Positions 53,135 through 61,586 of a stretch of DNA of 64,000 nucleotides are shown one piece after another (position 1 is the stretch's first letter; each line of letters starts with the position of its first letter). The translations under genes and the position numbers were made by a program. This stretch comes from CALINF01 sp039990395 (GTDB taxonomy: Bacteria > Pseudomonadota > Gammaproteobacteria > Pseudomonadales > Halieaceae): contig JBDXFZ010000146.1 of assembly GCA_039990395.1 (NCBI GenBank), positions 434,001 to 498,000 of the forward strand. Reading direction: 5' to 3'. Under the pieces are notes generated by a model that was given only the letters and a program-made list of their open reading frames with translations, was not told the origin of the DNA and did no database searches.

Positions 53135-53932
53135 ATGGCTCTATCTAATGAAACGGTTCTTATCAGCGGCGCATCGTCTGGTATAGGCGAAGCGCTTGCC
53201 TGGTTGTTCGCAGAGCAAGGCTATGACTTGGTGCTGGTGGCGCGGAGCGAAGACAAGCTGACTGATCTGGCGCATGCGCTTGCGAGTGAGCATGGTGTTG
53301 AAACGCAGTGTTATCCCGCAGACCTGTCTAAAACTGGTGCAGCCCGACGCCTCTTCAATGCCATAGACGGCGATGGCGTGGAAATAGACATTCTCATCAA
53401 CAACGCCGGCGTGTTGGAGCATGGTGCCTTTGTCGAAATGGCCGCCGCACAACACCAGCGCATGATCCAGTTGAACGTGGCCGGTCTCACCGACCTGCTG
53501 TCCCATTTTCTACCACCGATGGCCGAGCGGGGCTACGGCCGTGTCTGTAATGTGGCTTCTATTGCGGGCTTTATGCCGGTGGCAAGTCTCGCAACTTATG
53601 CGGCAACCAAGGCCTATGTTCTATCGCTATCTGAGGCGTTGGCTGAGGAGATGAGGCCTCACGGCGTGAGCGTGACGGCTCTGTGCCCGGGTGTTACCGC
53701 AACCAATATGGTTGCGCAGGTACAGGAAGACAACGACACAGTGGCGAAAATGCCCGGCATGTTGATCAGTGACGTGCAGGACGTGGCACGCGAGGCATTC
53801 AAGGCCTGTATGAAAGGCACTCCTATCGTTGTGCCCGGTAATCTTAACCTGGCCACCACGTTGGCGGCCCGTTCTACTCCCAAGTGGCTAGTTCGCCGTC
53901 TCTCTGGTTTGCTGGGTAGGTCGTCGATATGA
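53135..53932 (+). CDS. Short-chain dehydrogenase in the monooxygenase cluster
   Basis: 265 residues, DltE/YqjQ-type SDR. Seen: LISGASSGIGEALAWLF (8-24), NNAGVLEHGAF near 89, NVASIAGFMP and the catalytic TYAATKAYVLSLSEALAEE near 155. C-terminal MKGTPIVVPGNLNLATTLAAR follows the family. It probably oxidises an alcohol to the ketone used by the monooxygenase, or a similar step. It is 75 bases downstream of that gene. Confidence 0.87.
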   Translation: MALSNETVLISGASSGIGEALAWLFAEQGYDLVLVARSEDKLTDLAHALASEHGVETQCYPADLSKTGAARRLFNAIDGDGVEIDILINNAGVLEHGAFVEMAAAQHQRMIQLNVAGLTDLLSHFLPPMAERGYGRVCNVASIAGFMPVASLATYAATKAYVLSLSEALAEEMRPHGVSVTALCPGVTATNMVAQVQEDNDTVAKMPGMLISDVQDVAREAFKACMKGTPIVVPGNLNLATTLAARSTPKWLVRRLSGLLGRSSI

Positions 53933-53961
53933 GCCATCGTACTTTCGAAAATGGTGTTTAG

Positions 53962-54135
53962 GCGTTTGTGCCTGCGATGCTGGAATATGAATTGCGCAAC
54001 ACAGAAAATTGTCAGCTAGGTGCTCATCTGCTGGTGCCTGGCTTGACGTATACCGGTATGATTCGTCGCTTCGTTGCCCCACAGCCTCCCGGAGAGTGGA
54101 AGGCTGAGCACGGTCACGGTCTGTTTTTCGATTGA
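53962..54135 (+). pseudogene. Decayed C-terminal fragment of a second SDR gene
   Basis: An open frame of about 58 codons directly after a TAG (53959-53961) reads MLEYELRNTEN, then GAHLLVPGLTYTGMIRRF and PQPPGEWKAE. This is the conserved C-terminal pattern of many SDRs (AHLLVPGFTYTGM then KPAGAW-like). No upstream NNAG or YxxxK part is present, and the frame ends abruptly at TGA 54133. A one-base shift near 54112 restores a weakly SDR-like continuation (VTVCFSIEYCLR). It lies between an intact SDR of another subfamily and the hydrolase gene, so it looks like a deletion remnant. Confidence 0.55.
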
Positions 54136-54164
54136 ATATTGCCTACGGGCATTAATGGAGTGGT

Positions 54165-55133
54165 ATGAATACTGCAGTAACTGCGACACCGGATCTTGCA
54201 AGCGAATTGGCACCCGATGCGGTGGATGTTCCCACCTGGTTAGAGGATGCGCTGCTGGTGCCGCGCGAAGAGGGCTGGGTGGAGTCAGGTGGCTGCAAAC
54301 TCCATTATTTCCGCTGGGGTAATCCTGAGAATCCAGGGTTGTTACTGATGCATGGGTTTCTGGCTCACGCGCGCTGTTTTGGGTTTATCGCACCCTATCT
54401 GGCCCAGCACTACCACGTGGTGGCATTTGATTTGTCGGGCATGGGTGATTCTGGCGCACGTGAACATTACCCTGACGCAGTGCGAGCCGCTGAAGTTGAA
54501 GATGTTGCGCGTGCTACGGGGTTGCTAGATCACGTGGTTAAGCCTGTGGTGATAGCACATTCTTATGGAGGTCACGTGGCGCTTACTGCGATGCAGGACC
54601 GTCATGAACTGTTTGGTGGGCTAATCATCTGCGATCTTATGGTGTTGCGCCCGGAGCGGCTAAAGGCGCATTTTGGTGACCACAAGCCACTGCGCTCTGA
54701 TCCGAATCGGCCCAATCGTATCTACCCCGATTACGAGACTGCCAAGGGACGATTCGTACTATCGCCCCCACAGCCAGTGAACGTACCCAGTCTGTTCGAC
54801 TACATGGCCTATCATTCTCTGAAGCAGGTGGAGGGAGGTTGGTCTTGGAAGTTCGATACGAGTGTATTCCAGAGTGATTTTGGTCGCGAGGAACGCATGT
54901 TTCGCCAGGGTGAGATCATTGCTGAAACGCCTGGGCGCAAAGCGATCGTGTATGGTCAAGACAGCGTGCTGTTTGATGATGACTCCGCGGCTTATGTTCA
55001 TGAGTGCGGTGCGACAGACACGCCAATGATTGGCATTCCCGGTGCCCGTCATCATCTGATGTTGGATGAGCCTATTGCATTTGTCAGCGTGCTGCGCACG
55101 ATTCTCGCGCAGTGGGAGGCTCAGTCAGCCTAG
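54165..55133 (+). CDS. Alpha/beta hydrolase in the monooxygenase cluster
   Basis: 322 residues. Oxyanion region LLLMHGFLAHARCFG near 63, FDLSGMGDSG near 97, nucleophile Ser in VVIAHSYGGHVALTA near 130, and a late GARHHLMLDEP near 300 carrying the catalytic His. The fold fits epoxide-hydrolase/esterase-like enzymes. It follows a Baeyer-Villiger-type oxygenase by about 1.1 kb on the same strand, so hydrolysis of the resulting ester or lactone is the natural suggestion. The first ~35 residues are variable; the true start could be slightly downstream. Confidence 0.87.
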   Translation: MNTAVTATPDLASELAPDAVDVPTWLEDALLVPREEGWVESGGCKLHYFRWGNPENPGLLLMHGFLAHARCFGFIAPYLAQHYHVVAFDLSGMGDSGAREHYPDAVRAAEVEDVARATGLLDHVVKPVVIAHSYGGHVALTAMQDRHELFGGLIICDLMVLRPERLKAHFGDHKPLRSDPNRPNRIYPDYETAKGRFVLSPPQPVNVPSLFDYMAYHSLKQVEGGWSWKFDTSVFQSDFGREERMFRQGEIIAETPGRKAIVYGQDSVLFDDDSAAYVHECGATDTPMIGIPGARHHLMLDEPIAFVSVLRTILAQWEAQSA

Positions 55134-55174
55134 TGACCTGTGAGGGTGCGTCTGGCCCGGGGCTAGGCACAACC

Positions 55175-56299
55175 TCATTTGTTTGGGTCGAGTCTCGCGC
55201 TTGTCAGTGGCAGGTGTTGCCTGCCAATAAAAAGTTCTTCATCCAACATAACCGCTATACCCGGAAGCGCAGGGCGCGCTAGCTGCTCTGGTCCATCGCT
55301 CTGTAATTCAATATTCATGCGCTTTAGAGTCTCGTCGATGGCGCTTTGGTAGTGGCCAGCACTTAGGGATTCGGGGGTGTAGCGCGCCAGATCTGCTTGC
55401 CGGTTACCTGTGCGCAGGCGCTTGTGGCTTGCGCTACGAGAAAGATCATCGGTAGGAGGTGGGCTGCCAGGCTTGCGTGCAGCTATGCGGAACCAGTCTG
55501 CGACTACCCCATGCCGTTCAAACAGCTTTTCCAGCTGTGGCAACGCAAGCAGGCTATCCAGCGAGTCGTCGACCCCCACACAGATGTGTTGGGGCGTTAG
55601 CCCCTGTGAAGGCAGCGAAGAGGGTAGTGAATAGGCGATGTCGGGCGTAGACCCTTTTTGCCCAGTGACGTGCCATCCTACGCGGGGCAGGTGCTCGCGC
55701 CCAAACAGCCGTTCGCCTCCAACCACATAAGTGGGCACACCATAGACGCCCGCGTCGAAGGCATCTGTCTGCAGTTTGGCGTTCTGAGCAAGCCCTTCTG
55801 CATGTGCCCACACAATGAAGCCAGGGCCATCAGCATTCACGCCATCCAAAATACTCTCTATTACCTGCTCATTTTCAACGTCCAATTCGCGCTTCCAGAA
55901 CGGCACGTAGACGGCGTCGATAAAAGCATGCAAGGATTGTGGGTGATATTGGCGTACCCAGAGCATCGCCGTTGCCACAAGATTGGTATCCCAGATCTTT
56001 ACTGTGCCGCGAATTGTTTTACCGCTAAGACTCGCGTAGCGCCTGCAATCAAAATACGCATACTTCACCCCCGACCATTGCTCAGCGCTTCTGTTTTGCT
56101 CGGCGACCTTGCCTGACTTATCAAGTTTGGCACTGCCAAGATAGCTCGGTATATCCAGCACAAAGGGGCGCCAGTCGAACTCGACTCCCAGCTCTCGTTC
56201 CAGTGCTCTAGTAGGTTCTACAGCCAGATAGGCGTAAGGACTCTTGAAATCAATGTACACGATGACAGGGCGATCGGATTGCAAGGGGTGCAGGGGCAT
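55175..56299 (-). CDS. DsbA-fold protein with duplicated domain (HCCA isomerase/FrnE-like)
   Basis: 374 residues. Residues 10-220 match the DsbA-related 2-hydroxychromene-2-carboxylate isomerase family: VIVYIDFKSPYAYLAVEPTR near the start (active-site Ser in KSPYAYL) and the cis-Pro region GVPTYVVGGERLFGREHLPR near 205. Typical members are about 200-220 residues. Residues 235-374 carry a second, degenerate copy: it opens with VGVDDSLDSLL and closes with LPGIAVMLDEELFIGRQHLP, aligning with the same cis-Pro segment. The CxxC of oxidoreductases is absent. It may act on glutathione adducts or aromatic intermediates. Minus strand, between the hydrolase and tesB. Confidence 0.82.
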   Translation of the reverse strand: MPLHPLQSDRPVIVYIDFKSPYAYLAVEPTRALERELGVEFDWRPFVLDIPSYLGSAKLDKSGKVAEQNRSAEQWSGVKYAYFDCRRYASLSGKTIRGTVKIWDTNLVATAMLWVRQYHPQSLHAFIDAVYVPFWKRELDVENEQVIESILDGVNADGPGFIVWAHAEGLAQNAKLQTDAFDAGVYGVPTYVVGGERLFGREHLPRVGWHVTGQKGSTPDIAYSLPSSLPSQGLTPQHICVGVDDSLDSLLALPQLEKLFERHGVVADWFRIAARKPGSPPPTDDLSRSASHKRLRTGNRQADLARYTPESLSAGHYQSAIDETLKRMNIELQSDGPEQLARPALPGIAVMLDEELFIGRQHLPLTSARLDPNK

Positions 56300-56468
56300 G
56301 CTCTGTGCTCCATTGGGAATGAGTAAATCGCACGAAACCGTAGCCTAACAGCATATAGCAACGAATTTGCCTGCTATGTGCATCAAACTTTACCGTGATC
56401 GGTGGTATATTGCCGTGCTGCACAGTTCAACTCAATCTTCCACTTTATTGCAAAGACTAGTCGACCCT

Positions 56469-57311
56469 ATGCTAAATCAGTTACTAGACGTACTCGATCC
56501 TACTCCAGCATCCGATGGCACCTACCGTGCAAACAATATGCATCCTGAGGCGTTTCGCGTTTTCGGCGGACAGGTGTTGGGCCAAGCGATTAGCGCTGGT
56601 CAGAAAACGGTTCCGGAGGACAGAATTCTGCACTCGCAACATGCTTACTTCCTGCGGCCTGGCGACCCGGCTAAGCCAATTGTTTATACCGTTGAGAAGG
56701 CGCTTGATGGCGGGAGTTTTTCGTCTCGCAGAGTCGTAGCGCTGCAGGACGATAAACCCATCCTCGTGAGTACGCTGTCGTTTCAACGACCGGGTCTCGG
56801 CGATGAATTTCAAACAACTGCTCCCGCTATGCCCGATCCGGAGGAGTTGGTTAGCGAGCGTGAGCTTGCGCTGGCTGCGGGCAATCTCAATGAATCTTTC
56901 ATGATTACCACCGGTGAAGATATCGAGATGCGGATGGAGGAGACGATGGACTGGGACAACCCTACGGTTCGCCCACCTGTGATGCGCTGTTGGATTAGAG
57001 CCACCGGTCCGGTTCCCGGTGGGCTGCCAAAGCAACAGGTGGTATTGGCCTATATGTCTGACTGTATTTTGCTGGACGTCTGTATGGCTATTCACGGCCG
57101 TACGTTCCGGGATGACAATATTCAGACTGCCAGCCTCGATCACGCACTGTGGTTTCACAACCCTTTTCAGGCTGATGAGTGGTTACTGCATGAAGTGCAT
57201 GCCGAGGCCATGAGCGGGGGCAGGGGGCTAGCCCGCGGCAGCTTCTTTACGCGTGAAGGTGTTTTAGTGGCCACTACCATGCAGCAAGGCTTGATGCGAT
57301 TTCGTTCCTGA
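56469..57311 (+). CDS. tesB: Acyl-CoA thioesterase II (TesB)
   Basis: 280 residues from ATG 56469, close to the 286 residues of E. coli TesB; an upstream in-frame start at 56367 adds a 34-residue unrelated extension. Double hotdog. Seen: FGGQVLGQAISAGQKTV near 31-47, LHSQHAYFLRPGD near 57, GGSFSSRRVVALQD near 80, and in the second half LDHALWFHNPF and RGSFFTREGVLVATTMQQGLMR near 250. Hydrolyses medium/long acyl-CoA in the cytoplasm, consistent with lipid or ketone-derived acid catabolism nearby. Confidence 0.93.
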   Translation: MLNQLLDVLDPTPASDGTYRANNMHPEAFRVFGGQVLGQAISAGQKTVPEDRILHSQHAYFLRPGDPAKPIVYTVEKALDGGSFSSRRVVALQDDKPILVSTLSFQRPGLGDEFQTTAPAMPDPEELVSERELALAAGNLNESFMITTGEDIEMRMEETMDWDNPTVRPPVMRCWIRATGPVPGGLPKQQVVLAYMSDCILLDVCMAIHGRTFRDDNIQTASLDHALWFHNPFQADEWLLHEVHAEAMSGGRGLARGSFFTREGVLVATTMQQGLMRFRS

Positions 57312-57409
57312 ATCTTGTGTATTGCCCAACTTGAGCTACGTTGAAGACACTGGCTGGCGCTTTGAGTCAGCTAACTCGTGTTTAAACATCAAGGAATGAG
57401 GCAATAACA

Positions 57410-57835
57410 ATGAAGCAGCTAATGATAGCAATACTGTGTTTAATCCCTGCAATGGCGATGGCACAGGAGCACTACAAAGCAGGTAGTTACTGGGCAGTAA
57501 CATCCGTTGATACTCACGATGGTCAATTTGAGGCGTATGTAGAAGACCTTGACGGTCTTTGGCGCAAGCAGATGGACATGCTCATGAAAGAGGGCAAGGT
57601 GTTGAGCTACAAGATGTTCTCCAATGTTAACGCCAGAAAGGGCGAACCGGATCTTTGGCTCATGGTTGAGTGGAAGTCAGCTGGAGATATGATGGATACT
57701 CCTTATGAGTGGTGGGAAGATAAGACGAAGGAGCTCAGCGGTTCGATGGAAGCTAGTCGTAAAAAGAGCATGAAGCGCGGCGAAATTCGCACCATCATGA
57801 GCGACACATTACTAAGAGAAATTTCTTTTAAGTAA
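57410..57835 (+). CDS. Small periplasmic protein, unknown function
   Basis: 141 residues with Sec signal peptide MIAILCLIPAMAMAQ (cut near residue 19). The mature part has a ferredoxin-like pattern: YWAVTSVDTHDGQFEAYVEDL, VLSYKMFSNVNARKGEPDLWL and MVEWKSAGDM, resembling the dimeric alpha-beta-barrel fold. It is rich in Met and Trp. No catalytic residues recognised. A strong stem-loop terminator lies 17 bases after the stop. Confidence 0.78.
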   Translation: MKQLMIAILCLIPAMAMAQEHYKAGSYWAVTSVDTHDGQFEAYVEDLDGLWRKQMDMLMKEGKVLSYKMFSNVNARKGEPDLWLMVEWKSAGDMMDTPYEWWEDKTKELSGSMEASRKKSMKRGEIRTIMSDTLLREISFK

Positions 57836-57851
57836 ACCTGGTCAGTTTCCG

Positions 57852-57883
57852 CTTTGTGCCTCTTAAGAGGCACAAAGTTTTTT
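57852..57883 (+). terminator. Rho-independent terminator
   Basis: A perfect 26-base palindrome (57852-57877), CTTTGTGCCTCTT followed by its reverse complement, then six T (57878-57883). It lies 17 bases after the stop at 57835. The stem is long and the T run is on the + strand only. This is the clearest intrinsic terminator in the window. Confidence 0.9.
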
Positions 57884-57887
57884 GCGC

Positions 57888-58643
57888 TTAGTGGATGGGC
57901 TCAGGCAATGGCTTGAGTAATAGCTTCACACCTGCAAGGGTTACGGAATCCCCCTCACATTTCAGGCCTAGTGCCTCTGCCCGCGCCAGCACACGTTCTA
58001 CTGAATCGGGTGCAGCAATTCCAATCTCAAACCCTGTCAATCTATCCTGCGCACCTTCAACAAACTTGAGCGTCGATGACGCCAAACTTATGCTCTGCCC
58101 AGCAGAGGGGTGTCCCAGAACACTGCTCCAGCGAGAGGCTATTGATGTTGGCTTGGGACTTTCCACAATCGCGCCTGTCAGAGCGCCCGGTCGCGATTGT
58201 TTGTGCCAGTTCGGTCCGCCCCAGCGCCACGACCCTGTGGGTCGGGTTTCATCAATAGATACGATTGCAGCACCCACATCGGCCGGGTGGAGGTGACTGG
58301 CAGCGATATCTTCGAGATCAATATTCCAAACGCGACGAAATCCGGCGCTATCGCATGAGGCCCTGCTCTGTTGTATATCGTCGATTTCAAAAATTGCCAT
58401 GTAGCCACCGGGGCCCTGCCTGTTCAGGAAACGTTGCGCGGGTGCGGTAGGCGTGTGCGGTACAACAATTTCCAGGAACTGGTCGCCGATGGCAAACACC
58501 GCATTGTCTAATCCAAATTCAGCTACGCCTGGATCGGCAAAGGGTTCACCTAGCGCGAGGAGTTGCCGCAGTTGATCGGCGGCATTGAGTGTGTCGCTTG
58601 CTATCACCAACTGTCGAAGTCTGGGGAGGGAAGTGGTTGGCAT
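57888..58643 (-). CDS. VOC-family glyoxalase-like protein (two-module)
   Basis: 251 residues. N-terminal module: LRQLVIASDTLNAADQLRQL and FAIGDQFLEIVVPHTPTAPAQRFLNR near 50-75, typical of the glyoxalase-like group that binds larger ligands. The second module ends GIAAPDSVERVLARAEALGL. Several His/Glu positions of metal-dependent VOC enzymes are present but cannot be assigned with confidence. It precedes the quinol-monooxygenase-like gene 63 bases away on the minus strand. Function unknown. Confidence 0.82.
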   Translation of the reverse strand: MPTTSLPRLRQLVIASDTLNAADQLRQLLALGEPFADPGVAEFGLDNAVFAIGDQFLEIVVPHTPTAPAQRFLNRQGPGGYMAIFEIDDIQQSRASCDSAGFRRVWNIDLEDIAASHLHPADVGAAIVSIDETRPTGSWRWGGPNWHKQSRPGALTGAIVESPKPTSIASRWSSVLGHPSAGQSISLASSTLKFVEGAQDRLTGFEIGIAAPDSVERVLARAEALGLKCEGDSVTLAGVKLLLKPLPEPIH

Positions 58644-58705
58644 ACGATAATCCCGAATGAGTCACGCGCTTCGGCTAGCGAAGCGCGTGCGAACTGCAGC
58701 GGTGT

Positions 58706-58996
58706 TCAGACGCCGTCGTAATATTCCACACTAGGGGCAGCAGAGAGACAGCCACCCATCTTGGCACCCAGTTCACGAAAGTAATCAGTTCCCCCATGGT
58801 GCTCCAATGCGGCTTGGTCTGCATACTCTTCCAGTACAACATACACTTGCCCATCCTTACGCGACTTGTGCAGCTGATAGAAGTTACAGCCGTCTTCATT
58901 CTGGTTTACTTTTGCAACCAGCTCGGCAAAGACGGTCTCAAATTCTTCGTTCTTGCCTTCTGCGATAGTGAGTGTTGCAACGACGCCAATAGTCAT
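58706..58996 (-). CDS. ABM-domain antibiotic biosynthesis monooxygenase-like protein (YgiN-like)
   Basis: 96 residues from ATG 58996, preceded by GGAG eight bases away; a longer in-frame start adds 28 unlikely residues. Dimeric alpha-beta barrel: VVATLTIAEGKNEEFETVF, NEDGCNFYQLHKSRKDGQVYVVLEEYADQAALEHHGGTDYF. The pattern E-x-C-x-x-Y and W/EEY-x-D-x-x-A-L-x-x-H matches YgiN-type putative quinol monooxygenases. Possible role in quinone detoxification; substrate unknown. Confidence 0.87.
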   Translation of the reverse strand: MTIGVVATLTIAEGKNEEFETVFAELVAKVNQNEDGCNFYQLHKSRKDGQVYVVLEEYADQAALEHHGGTDYFRELGAKMGGCLSAAPSVEYYDGV

Positions 58997-59181
58997 AGAG
59001 TGCTCCGGTTCGGTTTTTAGAAAGTGTCTGCCTTCCCGTGCCAAAACTGATTTCTCCGGCCGGGTCAAAGATAGTGCCATACAAGGCGCGCAGCGGCTAC
59101 CACGTGTTGTCCGTGAGATGCTTGACAGAGCGGAGCAAGAGGCAGACAGTATTGGGCATACGTCCGTGAGAGTAGTGTGTC

Positions 59182-59928
59182 ATGATAATAAGAGCGTACG
59201 GTTTACTCAGTTACCTTTTCGCAATGACGGTTTTCGTCGTGTTCATTCTCTTCACTAACAACCACCTGGGCGTGTTTGGCATACCAGAGCTGTTGCCACT
59301 CAATATTGACCAATTGAATGGGTCGCCATCGAATTTTCCCCTGGTTATCAATCTGGTACTACTGCTGTTGTTTGGCTTGCAGCACAGCGTGATGGCTCGA
59401 GGTCCTTTCAAGGACTGGCTTACCAGACTCCTGCCCGAAAGTGCTGAGCGCAGCACCTACGTATTGATGACAGGCGTTGTAATGTTGTTGATCGTGCTGT
59501 TTTGGCAACCAATGACAACTGTAATCTGGCGCGCAGAAAGCGATGCATTGCGTGTTGCTTTGACTGTGCTATTTTTTGTTGGCTGGACAATCACATTCAT
59601 GGCAACGTTCATGCTCAACCACTTCCACCTGTTCGGTCTGCAGCAATCTTTTAATCATGAAGACCCCGACGCAGGCGCCAAGGTGTTTAAAACCCCTCTA
59701 TTTTATCGTCTGGTGCGGCATCCGATACAAACCGGTATCGTGGTGGCCATGGTGGCAACACCAGATTTGACGGTGGGTCGCGCTTTACTGGGAGGCGGCA
59801 TGCTGGTGTATGTGGCCATAGGCTTGTATTTTGAGGAGAAAGACTTGTTGGCTTTCTTTGGCGACACCTATCGCGACTACAAGTCTAGGGTGCCCGGTGT
59901 TATACCGGGACTGAAGGGCAAACGTTAA
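59182..59928 (+). CDS. mddA: MddA-like methanethiol S-methyltransferase (NnrU/ICMT-type membrane protein)
   Basis: 248 residues. About five to six TM segments and the isoprenylcysteine-methyltransferase-like C terminus. Seen: LFGLQHSVMARGPFKDWL near 63-80; LNHFHLFGLQQSF near 148; and YRLVRHPIQTGIVVAM near 173, the RHP motif for S-adenosylmethionine. EEKDLLAFFGDTYRDYKSRVP closes the domain. These match MddA, which methylates methanethiol to dimethyl sulfide. NnrU-type relatives are similar, so the specific activity is probable rather than certain. Two bases separate its stop from the convergent gene. Confidence 0.8.
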   Translation: MIIRAYGLLSYLFAMTVFVVFILFTNNHLGVFGIPELLPLNIDQLNGSPSNFPLVINLVLLLLFGLQHSVMARGPFKDWLTRLLPESAERSTYVLMTGVVMLLIVLFWQPMTTVIWRAESDALRVALTVLFFVGWTITFMATFMLNHFHLFGLQQSFNHEDPDAGAKVFKTPLFYRLVRHPIQTGIVVAMVATPDLTVGRALLGGGMLVYVAIGLYFEEKDLLAFFGDTYRDYKSRVPGVIPGLKGKR

Positions 59929-59930
59929 CC

Positions 59931-61073
59931 CTATGCGTCTGTGATAGTCAGCAGACGCTCATAGGCTTGCAAATACCCTTCTTTGAACTCCTGCACTACC
60001 TGCCCAGCGGAGAGCGACTGATTCATGAGCCCCACGCCCTGTCCAACCCAGTAGGTTGCCAATTGTTTTGCCCCCTCGTGTCCACCCTCACTCAGTTTGT
60101 CGATGTAACGCAACGCAGGTTCTGATACGAACGACTGCAGTGGCATGGGTAGTGGAGTCGGTGCGTCCTCGCGTTCCCAGGCGTCAGTCCAGGGTGAGCG
60201 CAGTTGTCTAGAGTGTTTACCTGTTCTTGAGCGAGACCGTACGGTGTCGCGCGATGAGGCGTGTAGCATTTTCTCTTTTACCACGGGGTTAGTTTCCGCC
60301 TCGGTTGTGGTAAGCCACACAGATCCGCACCAGGCACCATCGGCTCCCATGGACATGGCGGCGGCCATCTGCTCGCCGGTGGTGATGCCACCGGCCGCCA
60401 ATATTGGCGTTGATGCCCCCATACCTTTTACGGCAGCATAAACCTCGGGAATCAGTACCATGGTGGATACGTCCCCGCAATGCCCGCCAGCTTCGCCCCC
60501 GGCAACGATAAGCATATCCACGCCAGCTCGCACTTGATTCACTGCGTGTTCTTTGGCACCAACGAGCGCCCCTGTATATACACTGTGAGCTTTGGCCATC
60601 TCGAGCATATTCTGGGGTGGAACACCCAGCGCGTTGACGATCAGTTTGATGGGGTACTGGAAGGCGACCTCCATGGAAGAGGCAGCACCTTCAGCGCGTA
60701 AGTTTTTTGCAAACGTCGCCGACTCAACCCGTTGCTCTTCCAGATCGACAGCCTCCATATCGAACTTGTCCATAAGCCCGGAAGCAAATGTCTTATGTTC
60801 CTGGGGCACCGCATCCAATAATTGCTGGGGATCAAAGGCTTCGTTCTTGCCCTCAATATTGCTTGGCACAATCATGTCTACGCCAAACGGTTTGCCATCG
60901 ATATTGGCCACAATCCAGTCCAATTCCTCCCGCAGACGATCGGGCGGTAGATTGACTGCGCCGAACACACCCATGCCGCCAGCCTTGGAAACCGCTACAA
61001 CAACATCTCTGCAATGTGTGAAGGCAAGGAGGGGAAATTCGATGTCCAGCATCTCGCAGATGGGTGATTTCAT
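59931..61073 (-). CDS. Nitronate monooxygenase-family FMN enzyme
   Basis: 380 residues, FMN TIM barrel. Seen: ICEMLDIEFPLLAFTHCRDVV near residue 4, GAVNLPPDRLREELDWI; GAKEHAVNQVRAGVDMLIVAGGEAGGHCGDVS near 170-200, with the FMN and catalytic His region; and ILAAGGITTGEQMAAAMSMGADGAWCGSVWL near 220-250. Differs from the paralog at 14516 in length and N terminus. Several family members act on nitronates, others are enoyl reductases. Convergent with mddA; alone on its strand here. Confidence 0.88.
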   Translation of the reverse strand: MKSPICEMLDIEFPLLAFTHCRDVVVAVSKAGGMGVFGAVNLPPDRLREELDWIVANIDGKPFGVDMIVPSNIEGKNEAFDPQQLLDAVPQEHKTFASGLMDKFDMEAVDLEEQRVESATFAKNLRAEGAASSMEVAFQYPIKLIVNALGVPPQNMLEMAKAHSVYTGALVGAKEHAVNQVRAGVDMLIVAGGEAGGHCGDVSTMVLIPEVYAAVKGMGASTPILAAGGITTGEQMAAAMSMGADGAWCGSVWLTTTEAETNPVVKEKMLHASSRDTVRSRSRTGKHSRQLRSPWTDAWEREDAPTPLPMPLQSFVSEPALRYIDKLSEGGHEGAKQLATYWVGQGVGLMNQSLSAGQVVQEFKEGYLQAYERLLTITDA

Positions 61074-61226
61074 TGATGACTCCAGTCGACAAGTAAGGTT
61101 TGAGAATTAGTAAGCCGGATTGGAGCGGCGGTCTGTAAACCGCTCTGAACTGCCACGCGGGTGCCAGTTGTCGGTCAATCCGGTTAGAGTTGTCACTTTA
61201 GTGTAGACGGATGTGAGTTGAAGGCA

Positions 61227-61520
61227 ATGGAGGCGATAGATGTTATCAAGGCCGAGCTTGAGCCTAAGTTCAATGTACTACTGATGTATCTTGAGGCGGT
61301 GCAGGATACGCAGGCCCACCAGTTTTTCGCTTCTATTGCCAACAACCTGCATGCGCTGCAGCAGGAAGAACAGGTACTTGAGTTGTTTATTCAGCTATCG
61401 ATGACCGCTTTTCAGCCGTTTGTACTCGACCCATTTGCGGTGCATTTAACTGACGACATTCTTGCGTATGCGCAGCAGGTTTCAGAAGCGTATTCCGCTG
61501 ATACGGGTATCTCGCATTAG
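61227..61520 (+). CDS. Hypothetical helical protein
   Basis: 97 residues from ATG 61227, or 100 from the TTG at 61218; the ribosome site does not decide. Predicted all-alpha: AIDVIKAELEPKFNVLLMYLEAVQD, EEQVLELFIQLSMTAFQPF and DDILAYAQQVSEAYSADTG. There is no signal peptide, TM segment or cysteine. No family recognised. It stands between the FMN enzyme and the convergent PQQ dehydrogenase, and its codon use looks like that of its neighbours. Confidence 0.65.
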   Translation: MEAIDVIKAELEPKFNVLLMYLEAVQDTQAHQFFASIANNLHALQQEEQVLELFIQLSMTAFQPFVLDPFAVHLTDDILAYAQQVSEAYSADTGISH

Positions 61521-61545
61521 CGCTGGCGCTCCGTGAGGTGATAAA

Positions 61546-61561
61546 CGCATCTTCCGATGCG
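61546..61561 (-). terminator. GNRA-capped stem-loop after the PQQ dehydrogenase gene
   Basis: CGCATC-TTCC-GATGCG, a perfect 6-bp stem. On the minus strand the loop is GGAA, a GNRA tetraloop, followed by TTTAT. It lies 25 bases beyond the minus-strand stop at 61587 and between two convergent genes. Probable terminator, with a short T run. Confidence 0.45.
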
Positions 61562-61586
61562 CTCGGCGCGCTAAGCTAAAAGCACA

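Noticed and set aside
56484..57158. 224-codon open frame on the minus strand
   Set aside because: Fully antisense to tesB, which has clear family motifs; the shadow protein has none.
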